Position numbers and translations under genes: made by a program. DNA of 25,020 bases from JBHHZJ01 sp046758005 (GTDB lineage Bacteria; Pseudomonadota; Alphaproteobacteria; Kiloniellales; J153): positions 1 through 25,020 of the forward strand of contig JBHHZJ010000050.1 of NCBI GenBank assembly GCA_046758005.1, given 5' to 3'. Of the stretch, positions 9,673 to 17,251 are shown piece by piece (the stretch's first letter is position 1; each line of letters begins with the position of its first letter). The notes beneath the pieces were generated by a model. It was given only the letters and a program-made list of their open reading frames with translations. It did no database searches and was not told where the DNA came from.

Positions 9673-10246
9673 ATCTTGCTCCGAGATCCTCGTTCACCGC
9701 GCAGATGCGCTGCACCGCGGCCGGGCGCGGCTCCTCGACCGTGAGGTCCTCGTAGGCCAGGACCCGCAGGGCGCCGCGCACGGCCTCGAGCAGCTCGCCG
9801 GGCTCGAGGAGGTGATCCGGGTTACGCGGCTTCCCGAAGCGCTCGTTGCCCTTGGCGAAGGTCTCGTAGACGAGCACGCCGCCCGGGGCCACGGCCGCGA
9901 CCAGGGCCGGAAAGAGCGGGCGAAAGAGGTAGTTGGTCACGACCACGCCGGCGAAACGCCGTCCGGCAAGCGGGAACGGCTGGCCGTCCTCGAGGTCGGC
10001 CTGGACGGCCTCGAGCCCGGGCCGGCCCGCGAGGTCCGCGATCCCGGACAGGTCGATGTCGACGGCGAGCACCGGATGCCCGCGCCCCAGGAAATACCGG
10101 GTGTGGCGGCCCCCGCCGCAGGCCAGATCGAGGACCGTGCCGCCCCGGGGCACCAGGCCGGCGAAGCGCACGACCCAGGGCGACGGCGCCGTGGGCCCGG
10201 CGTGTCCGGGGCCGCGCGCCGGCTGCGATGCGGGGGTCTCGTTCAC
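9671..10246 (-). CDS. Small class I SAM-dependent methyltransferase
   Basis: A 191-residue methyltransferase of unknown substrate. Motif I is VLDLACGGGRHTRYF (residues 38-52), followed by the acidic end of strand 2 in AVDID and the strand-4 stretch FAGVVVTNYLFRPLF. The YETFAKGNERFGKPRNPDHLL block near the C-terminus resembles TehB/thiopurine-like small methyltransferases common in proteobacteria. No substrate-binding domain is added. The GTG at 10246 is chosen because AGGGAG lies eight bases upstream; an in-frame ATG about 18 codons earlier lacks such a site. It is convergent with the amidase and divergent from the DUF1178 gene. It sits alone on its strand, so context gives no clear hint at the substrate. 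Confidence 0.82.
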   Translation of the reverse strand: MNETPASQPARGPGHAGPTAPSPWVVRFAGLVPRGGTVLDLACGGGRHTRYFLGRGHPVLAVDIDLSGIADLAGRPGLEAVQADLEDGQPFPLAGRRFAGVVVTNYLFRPLFPALVAAVAPGGVLVYETFAKGNERFGKPRNPDHLLEPGELLEAVRGALRVLAYEDLTVEEPRPAAVQRICAVNEDLGAR

Positions 10247-10379
10247 CCCGTTTGCTCCCTGGTCGCCGAGCCGGGCATGCAAATCCCCTTGAAGCATCCG
10301 GCGTGCATCGCGCCGGCCCCATTGGGCGGGCGCGCCAAGCCCCCTTGCCCGCGGCCGGCGCAAACGCCATGTTTGAGGT

Positions 10380-10404
10380 GTCGCCCGGCATGATAGCCGG
10401 CGAC
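10380..10404 (+). other. Stable hairpin in the leader of the DUF1178 gene
   Basis: GTCGCC-C-GGC (10380-10389) pairs with GCCGGCGAC (10396-10404), giving nine pairs with one bulged C and an ATGATA loop. It stands 28 bases before the ATG at 10433, in the gap between divergent genes. There is no T-run. It could be a leader structure or a protein site. Confidence 0.35.
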
Positions 10405-10432
10405 GGGTAAGGTCGCACGCCGTTGAGCCGCG

Positions 10433-10849
10433 ATGATCGTTTACGATCTCAGATGCCGGAAGGGCCACCTCTTCGAGGCTTGGTTCCGGGACAGCGCCGC
10501 CTACGAGGACCAAGCCAAGGCGGGCAAGGTGGCGTGCCCGACCTGCGGCTCGAAGAAGGTCGAGAAGGCGCCGATGGCGCCGCGCCTGTCCAAAGGCCGC
10601 CGCAAGGCCGAGGCCGAAACCGCCAAGGCCGCGGAGGCCATGCGCGTCATGCGGGAGTTGCAGCGCAAGATCGAGGACAACTTCGATTACGTCGGCCCGA
10701 ACTTCGCGGAGGAGGCGCGCCGGATCCACTACCGCGAGATCGACCCGCGCAACATCTATGGCGAAAGCTCCGACGAGGAGGCCGAGGCGCTGCGCGAGGA
10801 GGGCATTCCCTTCGGCCGCATTCCCTGGCCGGCGCGCCACGATTCCTGA
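10433..10849 (+). CDS. DUF1178 family protein with N-terminal zinc-ribbon-like cysteines
   Basis: A 138-residue cytoplasmic protein of unknown function, recognised by its opening MIVYDLRCRKGHLFEAWF and its ending EGIPFGRIPWP, both hallmarks of DUF1178. Cys8, His12, Cys35 and Cys38 are placed like a small zinc ribbon (KVACPTCGS). A charged helical middle follows (about residues 45-85), then NFDYVGPNFAEEARRIHYRE. Length is at the lower end of the usual 140-170. In alphaproteobacteria this family is often found close to grxC, Nit-type amidase and ubiG genes, as here, but I know of no demonstrated role. The ribosome site before the ATG is weak. It is convergent with ubiG, leaving 33 bases between the stops. 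Confidence 0.92.
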   Translation: MIVYDLRCRKGHLFEAWFRDSAAYEDQAKAGKVACPTCGSKKVEKAPMAPRLSKGRRKAEAETAKAAEAMRVMRELQRKIEDNFDYVGPNFAEEARRIHYREIDPRNIYGESSDEEAEALREEGIPFGRIPWPARHDS

Positions 10850-10882
10850 GCCCGGCCGGCGGACGCTGCGCGCGCGCCCGAA

Positions 10883-11644
10883 TCACCGCTTGACCGCGAA
10901 GGCCATGTAGTTGACCTCGAGGTCGCGGCCGAGCCGCCAGCTCGCGGTGAGCGGGTTGTACTGTACGCCGGTCAGTTCCTCGATCTCCAGGCCGTGACGG
11001 CGGAGCAGCGCGGCCAGTTCCGAGGGGCGCAGGAACTTGCGCCAGTCGTGGGTGCCGCGCGGCAGCCAGCGCAGCACGTATTCCGCGCCCACGATCGCGA
11101 ACAGGAAGGCCTTCGGGGTCCGGTTCAGGGTGGCGATCACCATGGCGCCGCCCGGCCCGACCAGGCACGCGCAGGCCTCGAGGAAGGCGGCGCGGTCGGC
11201 GACGTGCTCCACGACCTCCATGTTCAGGACCACCTCGAAGCGTTCCCCCGCCTCGGCCAGGGCCTCGGCGGTAGCGTGGCGGTAATCGACGTCCAGGCCG
11301 GCCTCGCGCGCATGGAGGCGTGCGACCTCGACGTTCCTCTCGGCCGCGTCGATCCCGGTCACGATGGCGCCGAGGCGCGCGAGCGGCTCGCACAGCAGGC
11401 CGCCGCCGCAGCCCACGTCGAGCACGCTCAAGCCGGCGAGCGGCTTCTCGGTGAGCGGGTCGCGGCCGTAATGGGCGGCGATCCGGTCGCGGATGAAGCG
11501 CAGCCGCGTGGGGTTGAGCTGGTGCAGCGGGCGGAACTTGCCCGCGGGGTCCCACCACTCTTCGGCCAGGGCGGCGAACCTGGCGACCTCGCCGGGATCG
11601 ACGCTGCCCTTGGGCCTGCCGCGCCGCGTCCTTGGAACCGCCAA
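10883..11644 (-). CDS. ubiG: Ubiquinone biosynthesis O-methyltransferase UbiG (TTG start)
   Basis: UbiG carries out both O-methylation steps of ubiquinone synthesis, on the C5 and C6 hydroxyls of the ring, at the inner face of the membrane. The 253-residue product shows the family opening VDPGEVARFAALAEEWWDP, then FRPLHQLNPTRLRFI, motif I LDVGCGGG (residues 75-82), the NMEVVEHVAD block and the C-terminal GTHDWRKFLRPSEL and NYMAFAVK. The start is a TTG at 11644 with a strong GGGAGGG site seven bases upstream; there is no ATG or GTG in the frame between it and the conserved region. It is divergent from lysC. The gene indicates an aerobic, ubiquinone-using respiratory chain. Confidence 0.96.
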   Translation of the reverse strand: MAVPRTRRGRPKGSVDPGEVARFAALAEEWWDPAGKFRPLHQLNPTRLRFIRDRIAAHYGRDPLTEKPLAGLSVLDVGCGGGLLCEPLARLGAIVTGIDAAERNVEVARLHAREAGLDVDYRHATAEALAEAGERFEVVLNMEVVEHVADRAAFLEACACLVGPGGAMVIATLNRTPKAFLFAIVGAEYVLRWLPRGTHDWRKFLRPSELAALLRRHGLEIEELTGVQYNPLTASWRLGRDLEVNYMAFAVKR

Positions 11645-11793
11645 AACCGAGCCCTCCCGGAAACGGCGGGCGCGCGCTTGCCTCCGGCGCCCGCTTGCGA
11701 GTATGCATAGCCGCCCGCCGCGGCCCGGGCAACCGGCGCGCGCGGGCCGGGCATTTCCGATCCGGACGCTTTGCTGACCAGGACGACCCAGCG

Positions 11794-13014
11794 ATGGCCC
11801 GAATCGTGATGAAATTCGGCGGCACTTCGCTCGCCGGCACCGAGCACATTCGAACGGTCGCCCATCGGGTCAAGGCCGAGGTGGATCGCGGCAACGACGT
11901 GGCGGTCGTGGTTTCCGCCATGGCCGGGGTCACGAACCAGCTCGTGGACGACGCCGGCCAGGCGGCCAAGCTGTACGACGTGCGCGAGTACGACGTCGTG
12001 GTCTCCTCGGGCGAGCAGGTGACCGTGGGCCTGCTGGCCATCGTGTTGCAGGACCTGGGGGTGCCGGCGCGCTCCTGGCTCGGCTGGCAGATCCCCATCC
12101 GCACCGACGAGGCCCACGGCAACGCGCGCATCGAACGCGTCGACGTCGGGGAAATCGTGCGCCGTTTCGGCCAAGGACAGGTGGCCGTGGTCGCCGGGTT
12201 TCAGGGCGTCGACCCCAACGACCGGGTCACGACGCTCGGCCGCGGCGGGTCGGACACCTCGGCGGTCGCGCTCGCCGCAGCGCTCGGCGCCGAGCGCTGC
12301 GACATCTACACCGACGTCGACGGCGTCTACACCTCGGACCCCCGGATCGTCGCCAGGGCGCGCAAGCTGGAAAAGATCACCTACGAGGAAATGCTCGAAA
12401 TGGCCTCGCTGGGCGCCAAGGTGCTGCAGACGCGCTCGGTCGAGATGGCCATGAAGCACCGGGTCCGCCTGCAGGTTCTGTCATGCTTCGAGGACGCGCC
12501 AGGCACCTTTGTCGTGGACGAGGACGAAATCGTGGAAAAGGCAATCGTGAGCGGCATCACCTACAGCCGGGACGAGGCGAAAATCACCCTGACCAGCGTG
12601 CCCGACCGCCCGGGAGCGGCGGCGAGCATCTTCGGGCCGCTCGCCGGGGCCGGAATCAACGTCGACATGATCGTGCAGAACGTGGCCGCGGACGGCGACA
12701 CGACCGGGCTGACCTTCACGGTCACGAAGGCGGATCTCGACCGCGCGGTCAAGGTGCTCGACAAGCTGCGCGACGACCTCGGCTACGGCGACCTGATCGC
12801 TGACCCGAACGTGGTCAAGGTTTCGGTCATCGGGGTCGGCATGCGCTCCCACGCCGGCGTCGCCCAGAGCATGTTCAGGACGCTGGCCGAGAAGGGCATC
12901 AACATCCAGGTCATCTCGACCTCGGAGATCAAGATCAGCGTCCTGATCGCGGAAGAGTACACCGAGCTCGCGGTGCGCAGCCTCCATACGGCCTACGGCC
13001 TCGATGCGGCCTGA
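11794..13014 (+). CDS. lysC: Aspartate kinase LysC
   Basis: Aspartokinase phosphorylates aspartate, the first step toward lysine, threonine, methionine and diaminopimelate. The 406-residue protein is of the single-function type: KFGGTS at residues 7-12, SSGEQVT, GRGGSDTSAVALAAAL, and YTDVDGVYTSDPR in the kinase domain, followed by two ACT domains beginning near residues 264 (TLTSVPDRPG) and 342 (VSVIGVGM). The ACT pair is where lysine and/or threonine feedback inhibition acts in this family; VISTSEIKISVLI is the usual end of the second. The ATG at 11794 opens directly on the conserved strand. No lysine-riboswitch-like leader is evident in the 149 bases before it. In many alphaproteobacteria ptsP follows lysC; here a rodZ-like gene does. 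Confidence 0.97.
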   Translation: MARIVMKFGGTSLAGTEHIRTVAHRVKAEVDRGNDVAVVVSAMAGVTNQLVDDAGQAAKLYDVREYDVVVSSGEQVTVGLLAIVLQDLGVPARSWLGWQIPIRTDEAHGNARIERVDVGEIVRRFGQGQVAVVAGFQGVDPNDRVTTLGRGGSDTSAVALAAALGAERCDIYTDVDGVYTSDPRIVARARKLEKITYEEMLEMASLGAKVLQTRSVEMAMKHRVRLQVLSCFEDAPGTFVVDEDEIVEKAIVSGITYSRDEAKITLTSVPDRPGAAASIFGPLAGAGINVDMIVQNVAADGDTTGLTFTVTKADLDRAVKVLDKLRDDLGYGDLIADPNVVKVSVIGVGMRSHAGVAQSMFRTLAEKGINIQVISTSEIKISVLIAEEYTELAVRSLHTAYGLDAA

Positions 13015-13089
13015 GGGCCGGCGGCCGGGAGGGAATCGGCTTGCAAAGGGATGGCCGTGGGCCAATCATTCGCCGTGGATGCCCGGCGT

Positions 13090-13117
13090 TTGTTAAATGA
13101 CTGGTAATACCGACAAT
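13090..13117 (+). promoter_or_regulatory. Candidate promoter of the rodZ-ispG-hisS run
   Basis: TTGTTA (13090-13095) and GACAAT (13112-13117) are separated by 16 bases; each matches four of six consensus bases. They lie in one of the most AT-rich patches of the window, 190-220 bases before the rodZ GTG. GGTAA occurs three times at 13103, 13118 and 13130, and GGTAATACC at 13103-13111 is a small inverted repeat inside the spacer, so a regulator could bind here. Confidence 0.4.
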
Positions 13118-13120
13118 GGT

Positions 13121-13143
13121 AAAAAGACCGGTAACGCGGTCTT
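13121..13143 (-). terminator. Terminator-like hairpin on the minus strand in the lysC-rodZ gap
   Basis: AAGACCG (13124-13130) and CGGTCTT (13137-13143) form a seven-pair stem with a six-base loop. Read on the minus strand the stem runs straight into a run of five T (complement of AAAAA at 13121-13125), the layout of an intrinsic terminator. No minus-strand gene is visible upstream of it on that strand, so the transcript it would end is unknown. Confidence 0.35.
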
Positions 13144-13181
13144 GGTCGGGCCGGATCACGGGGCGAGGGTGAGGTCGGCCG

Positions 13182-13196
13182 GGCAGGCCTCCTGCC
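13182..13196 (+). other. Short perfect hairpin in the rodZ leader
   Basis: GGCAGG-CCT-CCTGCC gives a six-pair stem with a three-base loop, about 110 bases before the rodZ start. With the hairpin at 13124-13143 it suggests a structured leader. The rest of the 293-base gap holds no credible gene; the small ATG-started frame at 13097 lacks a ribosome site and runs into rodZ out of frame. Confidence 0.25.
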
Positions 13197-13307
13197 AGGG
13201 CCGTGACATCTTTTCGGAGGGTGTCTCCGCCGGGCGTTGTGCCAGGAGGTGGCTTCGGCGCGCCGGACGGAATTGGGGCCCGAGCGAACCGGGAACGGTA
13301 ACAACCC

Positions 13308-14681
13308 GTGGCAGTTACGCACGACAAAGACGATTACGACCGCGCGCCACGCTTCGGGCATGAGCCCAGGCCGGAGCGGCGCGACAGCGTTTCCGCGGCC
13401 CTGCGGCGGGCACGCGAGGCCCACGGCCAGGACCTGCGCACGGTGGCGCAGGTGCTGCGCATTCGCCAGGCCTATCTGGAAGCCCTCGAGGCGGGCGAGT
13501 TCGACCGCCTGCCGGGCACGACCTATGCGCTCGGCTTCCTGCGCACCTATGCTGAATTCCTCGGGCTCGACGGCCACGAGATCGTGGACCGCTTCAAAGA
13601 AGAGGTCCAGGGCGCGGAGCGGCGCACCGAGCTCATCTTCCCCGAACCGGTGACCGAGGGCCGGATCCCGGGCGGCGCGATCATCCTGATCTCGGTTGTC
13701 CTGCTCGGCCTGGCGTATGGCGGCTGGTTCTATCTGTCCAACCAGGGCCGCACGGTTGCCGACCTGATCCCGGCGCTGCCCGAGCAGCTCCAGGCCTTGC
13801 TCGAGACCGGCGGCGACGCGGCCTCCAAGGTCGCCCGGGCGCCGTCCGGCCAGGCGCCGTCGAGCCCCACGCAGGCCAAGGCGGAAGGGCCGGCCCCGGA
13901 GCCCTCGGCGACGCGGGCGGCGGCGGCGGAAAAGCCCAGAGCCGTCGAGCCGGCGCCGACCGCGGCCGCGCAAACCCCTCCGGCCTCGGCGCCCGAGCGC
14001 ATCCAGACCGGGGCCGCCGCGCCCGCGCAAACGCAGGCCGATCCGCCCGCAGTTTCCGCCGAGCCCGAACCCGATTCGCCGATGTCCGCCCCGGCCCCGG
14101 CGGGACCGGTGGAGACCCCGGCGGAGGTCGCGCAGGCGCCGGCGGCCCAGGTCGAGCGGACCCAGGTCGCGGCGCTGCCTGCGGCGAGCGCGCCCGAAAC
14201 CGGGCCGGCCGCAACCGACGCCTTCGAGACGCCGGGGGCCGCCGCCGCGCCGGACATACAGGCGCCCGCAGGGCTCGACAGGCCCGTCGCTACGTCTCCG
14301 GTGCCGCTGGTCGAGCAGACCGTGGTCATCCCGGCGCCGCCTGCGGCGCCCCAGTCCTTCGAGATCCCGACCGACCGCTCGCCGCGGGTCTACGGCGAGA
14401 ACAACGAGAACGCGCGGATCGTGTTGCGCGCGCTTCAGGACAGCTGGGTCCAGGTGCGCGACGGCCAGGACGCGCTGCTGCTCACCCGCGTCCTGCGCAC
14501 CGGCGACGTCTATTACGTGCCCGACCAGGAGGGCCTGACCCTTCTTACGGGGAACGCGGGCGGCATCGAGATCGAGGTCGACGGCGTCAAGCTGGCGCCG
14601 CTCGGCCCTGTCGGCTCGGTGCGCCGCCAGATCACCCTCGACCCGGCCCAGCTCTTGAGCGCCAACGCGGCGCCGCGCTGA
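13308..14681 (+). CDS. rodZ: RodZ-like membrane protein with N-terminal HTH and C-terminal DUF4115 domain
   Basis: A 457-residue bitopic inner-membrane protein. Residues about 27-100 form the RodZ-type helix-turn-helix (LRRAREAHGQDLRTVAQVLRI, then YLEALEAGEFDRLP and TYALGFLRTYAEFL), which in RodZ binds MreB. One membrane helix lies at about 122-143 (GGAIILISVVLLGLAYGG). A long Ala/Pro-rich linker runs from about 165 to 345, and a DUF4115 beta domain (about 372-450, with DSWVQVRDGQDALLLTRVL) would sit in the periplasm. E. coli RodZ is 337 residues, so the linker is enlarged. An in-frame stop at 13299 forces the GTG at 13308 as the first start; the ribosome site is weak. rodZ-ispG-hisS order is also found in E. 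coli. A cell-shape role through MreB is inferred, not shown. Confidence 0.88.
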   Translation: MAVTHDKDDYDRAPRFGHEPRPERRDSVSAALRRAREAHGQDLRTVAQVLRIRQAYLEALEAGEFDRLPGTTYALGFLRTYAEFLGLDGHEIVDRFKEEVQGAERRTELIFPEPVTEGRIPGGAIILISVVLLGLAYGGWFYLSNQGRTVADLIPALPEQLQALLETGGDAASKVARAPSGQAPSSPTQAKAEGPAPEPSATRAAAAEKPRAVEPAPTAAAQTPPASAPERIQTGAAAPAQTQADPPAVSAEPEPDSPMSAPAPAGPVETPAEVAQAPAAQVERTQVAALPAASAPETGPAATDAFETPGAAAAPDIQAPAGLDRPVATSPVPLVEQTVVIPAPPAAPQSFEIPTDRSPRVYGENNENARIVLRALQDSWVQVRDGQDALLLTRVLRTGDVYYVPDQEGLTLLTGNAGGIEIEVDGVKLAPLGPVGSVRRQITLDPAQLLSANAAPR

Positions 14682-14710
14682 GCCGCCGGCCCGAGCCGGA
14701 CCGCCCCGGC

Positions 14711-14740
14711 CTTGAACTTTTCGCCCCGAGGGCGCATGTT
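14711..14740 (+). promoter_or_regulatory. Candidate internal promoter before ispG, heat-shock-like
   Basis: CTTGAA (14711-14716) is an exact sigma-32 -35 box. After 15 bases GCGCATGT (14732-14739) matches CCCCATNT at five of the seven defined positions. The same bases can be read as a weak housekeeping promoter, TTGAAC-17-CATGTT. It stands in the 136-base gap between rodZ and ispG. Confidence 0.35.
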
Positions 14741-14817
14741 CGCTACGCGTGGGTCGTCCCGATCGCGGGAGGCGGCCGTTTGCGCTACGAGCGAAAACCC
14801 CGCTTGAGAGCCGATAC

Positions 14818-15978
14818 ATGAGCGTCCGGCCCTACCGCGACATCCAGCGCCGCAAGAGCCGCCAGATCCACCTCGGCAAGGTCGCCGTCGGCGGCGACGC
14901 GCCGATCAGCGTCCAGTCGATGACCAACACCTTGACCACGGACGCCGCGGCGACGATCCGCCAGATCCGCGAACTGGAACTGGCCGGGGTGGACATCGTG
15001 CGCGTTTCTTGCCCGGACGAGGACTCCACGCGCGCGCTCAAGGAGATCGTCCGCGAGGTGACCGTGCCGATCGTGGCCGACATCCACTTTCACTACAGGC
15101 GCGCGATCGAGGCGGCCGAGGCCGGCGCGGCCTGCCTGCGCATCAACCCCGGCAACATCGGGTCGGACGAGCGGGTCCGCGCGGTGGTGCAGGCGGCCAA
15201 GGACAACGGCTGCTCCATGCGCATCGGCGTCAACGCCGGCTCGCTCGAGCGCGACCTTTTGGAGAGGTACGGCGAGCCGTGCCCCGAGGCGATGGTCGAG
15301 AGTGCGCTCAACCATGCCCGGATCCTGGAGGACCGGGACTTCTTCGAGTTCAAGATCTCGTGCAAGGCCTCGGACGTGTTCCTCGCGGTCGCCGCCTATC
15401 AGGGGCTGGCGGAGGCCTGCGACTACCCGCTGCACATCGGGATCACCGAGGCGGGCGGTCTGCGCAGCGGCACGATCAAGTCGTCGATCGGCCTCGGCGC
15501 GCTTTTGTGGGCCGGGATCGGCGACACGCTCCGGGTCTCGCTGTCCGCGGACCCGGTGGAGGAGGTCAAGGCCGGCTTCGACATGCTCAAGGCGCTCAAC
15601 CTGCGCCACCGCGGGGTCAACGTCATCTCGTGCCCGTCCTGCGCGCGCCAGCAGTTCGAGGTGATCAAGACCGTCGAGGTGCTCGAACGGCGCCTCGCCC
15701 ACATCACCACGCCCATGACCGTCTCGGTGATCGGTTGCGTCGTCAACGGGCCGGGCGAGGCGCGCGAGACCGACATCGGCTTCACCGGCGGCGGCAACGG
15801 CACGCACCAGGTCTACGTCAGCGGCGTGCCGCATCATCGCCTCAAGAACCAGGACATCGTCGACCACCTGGTGGAGTTGGTCGAGCGCAAGGCGGCCGAG
15901 ATCGAGGCCGCCTCCGCGCAGGCCGAAGGCGCGGCCGAAGAAAGGGGGGCCGCGCCGCCGCAGGCCGCCGCGTCCTAG
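14818..15978 (+). CDS. ispG: 4-hydroxy-3-methylbut-2-enyl diphosphate synthase IspG
   Basis: IspG (GcpE) converts the cyclic diphosphate MEcPP to HMBPP in the non-mevalonate isoprenoid pathway, using a [4Fe-4S] cluster. The 386-residue protein is the short bacterial form: TIM barrel with QSMTNTLTTD, VRVSCPDEDSTRALKEI, VADIHFHYRRAIEAAEAG, LRINPGNIG and IGVNAGSLE, then the reductase-like domain. The cluster ligands are Cys272 and Cys275 (CPSC) and Cys307 (VIGCVVNGPGEA); the fourth ligand in the family is a nearby glutamate. The C-terminal tail after ERKAAEIEAA is Ala/Glu-rich and unconserved. The ATG at 14818 gives the usual opening. hisS follows after 20 bases. Its products feed ubiquinone side chains and peptidoglycan lipid carriers. 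Confidence 0.98.
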   Translation: MSVRPYRDIQRRKSRQIHLGKVAVGGDAPISVQSMTNTLTTDAAATIRQIRELELAGVDIVRVSCPDEDSTRALKEIVREVTVPIVADIHFHYRRAIEAAEAGAACLRINPGNIGSDERVRAVVQAAKDNGCSMRIGVNAGSLERDLLERYGEPCPEAMVESALNHARILEDRDFFEFKISCKASDVFLAVAAYQGLAEACDYPLHIGITEAGGLRSGTIKSSIGLGALLWAGIGDTLRVSLSADPVEEVKAGFDMLKALNLRHRGVNVISCPSCARQQFEVIKTVEVLERRLAHITTPMTVSVIGCVVNGPGEARETDIGFTGGGNGTHQVYVSGVPHHRLKNQDIVDHLVELVERKAAEIEAASAQAEGAAEERGAAPPQAAAS

Positions 15979-15998
15979 CCCTAATTCGGAGATCAGAC

Positions 15999-17243
15999 TT
16001 GCCCGCGCTGCAGCCGGTCCGCGGCACCCGCGACATTTTGCCCGACGAGATGCGGCGCCACCGCAAGGTGGTGGAAACCGCGCGCGAGCTGGCCGAGCGT
16101 TACGGCTATCTGGAGATGATCACGCCGGTCTTCGAGTTCAGCGAGGTGTTCCGGCGCACGCTCGGCGAGACCTCCGACATCGTGACCAAGGAGATGTATA
16201 CCTTCGCGATGAAGGAGGGCGAGGAGATCACCCTGCGCCCGGAGGCCACGGCGGGCATCGCCCGGGCCTTCATTTCCGGCGGCTTGGCGCACCAGTTACC
16301 GCTCAAGGTCTTCTACGCCGGTCCCATGTTCCGCTACGAGCGGCCGCAGAAGGGCCGCCAGCGGCAGTTTCACCAGATCGACGTGGAGCTCCTGGGCGTG
16401 GCGCAGCCGCTCGGCGACGTTGAGATCATCGCGCTCGGCGCGCACATCCTGGACGGGCTCGGGGCGCTCGGGCGCACCACGCTGGAGGTCAACACCCTGG
16501 GCGACCCGGACAGCCGCAACCGCTACCGCGCCGCCCTGGTCGAGTACTTCGAGACCCGCAAGGACAGGCTCTCCAAGGACAGCATCGAGCGCCTCGCCCG
16601 CAATCCGCTGCGCATCCTCGATTCCAAGGACCCGCGCGACCGGGACGTGATCGCGGGCGCGCCCCTGTTCGGCGACTACCTGAACCGGGAAAGCGCCGCG
16701 TACTTCGAGGCGGTCAAGGCCGGCCTGGACTCCCTCGGCATCGGCTACGTGCACAACCCGCGCCTCGTGCGGGGGCTCGACTACTACACCCACACCGCCT
16801 TCGAGTTCACGACCGCCGAGCTGGGCGCGCAGGGCGCCGTGCTCGCCGGCGGGCGCTACGATGGCCTGATCGAGATGATGGGCGGACCGCCGACGCCGGG
16901 CACCGGTTGGGCGGCCGGCGTGGAGCGCCTGGCCATGCTGCTCGCCGAGTCGCCCCCGCCGCGCCGGCCCATCTGCGTGGTCCCGGTCGGCGGCAAGGCG
17001 GAGACCGCGGCGCTGGCGCTGACCCAGCGCCTGCGCCGGGCCGGCCTGGCCATCGACCTCGGGTTCGGCGGCAGCCTGGCCAAGCGCATGAAGCGGGCCG
17101 ACAAGCTGGGCGCCCGCGCCGCCGTGCTGTTGGGCGAGGACGAACTCGCACAGAACGCCGCCACGGTTCGGGACCTCGAGTCGGGCGAACAGGAACTCGT
17201 CTGCCTGGATGCGTTGACCGAGCGCCTCGCCCGTTTCGGGTAG
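15999..17243 (+). CDS. hisS: Histidyl-tRNA synthetase (TTG start)
   Basis: HisRS attaches histidine to tRNA-His. The 414-residue class II synthetase shows motif 1 region GYLEMITPVFE, motif 2 GPMFRYERPQKGRQRQFHQ (near residues 108-126), the histidine-specific LVRGLDYYT (around 258) and motif 3 GGRYDGL with GVERLAML (around 282-310), then the anticodon-binding domain ending near residue 410. The start is a TTG at 15999 giving LPALQPVRGTRDILP, which aligns with the family N-terminus; GGAG at 15988-15991 is seven bases upstream. No ATG exists in frame before the conserved block. It lies 20 bases after ispG and eight before hemA, so all three are probably on one transcript. Confidence 0.97.
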   Translation: MPALQPVRGTRDILPDEMRRHRKVVETARELAERYGYLEMITPVFEFSEVFRRTLGETSDIVTKEMYTFAMKEGEEITLRPEATAGIARAFISGGLAHQLPLKVFYAGPMFRYERPQKGRQRQFHQIDVELLGVAQPLGDVEIIALGAHILDGLGALGRTTLEVNTLGDPDSRNRYRAALVEYFETRKDRLSKDSIERLARNPLRILDSKDPRDRDVIAGAPLFGDYLNRESAAYFEAVKAGLDSLGIGYVHNPRLVRGLDYYTHTAFEFTTAELGAQGAVLAGGRYDGLIEMMGGPPTPGTGWAAGVERLAMLLAESPPPRRPICVVPVGGKAETAALALTQRLRRAGLAIDLGFGGSLAKRMKRADKLGARAAVLLGEDELAQNAATVRDLESGEQELVCLDALTERLARFG

Positions 17244-17251
17244 CGTGCGCC

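Noticed and set aside
11645..11793. Lysine riboswitch or other leader control before lysC
   Set aside because: The 149 bases are GC-rich and show no recognisable riboswitch core; the gap also has to serve the divergent ubiG gene.
13097..13363. 88-codon plus-strand ORF in the lysC-rodZ gap
   Set aside because: No ribosome site, lies over the candidate promoter and hairpin, and runs out of frame into rodZ.
12993..14819. 608-codon minus-strand open frame across rodZ and the lysC-rodZ gap
   Set aside because: Arg/Gly-rich shadow of the Ala/Pro-rich linker with no recognisable domain; the opposite strand has HTH, membrane helix and DUF4115.
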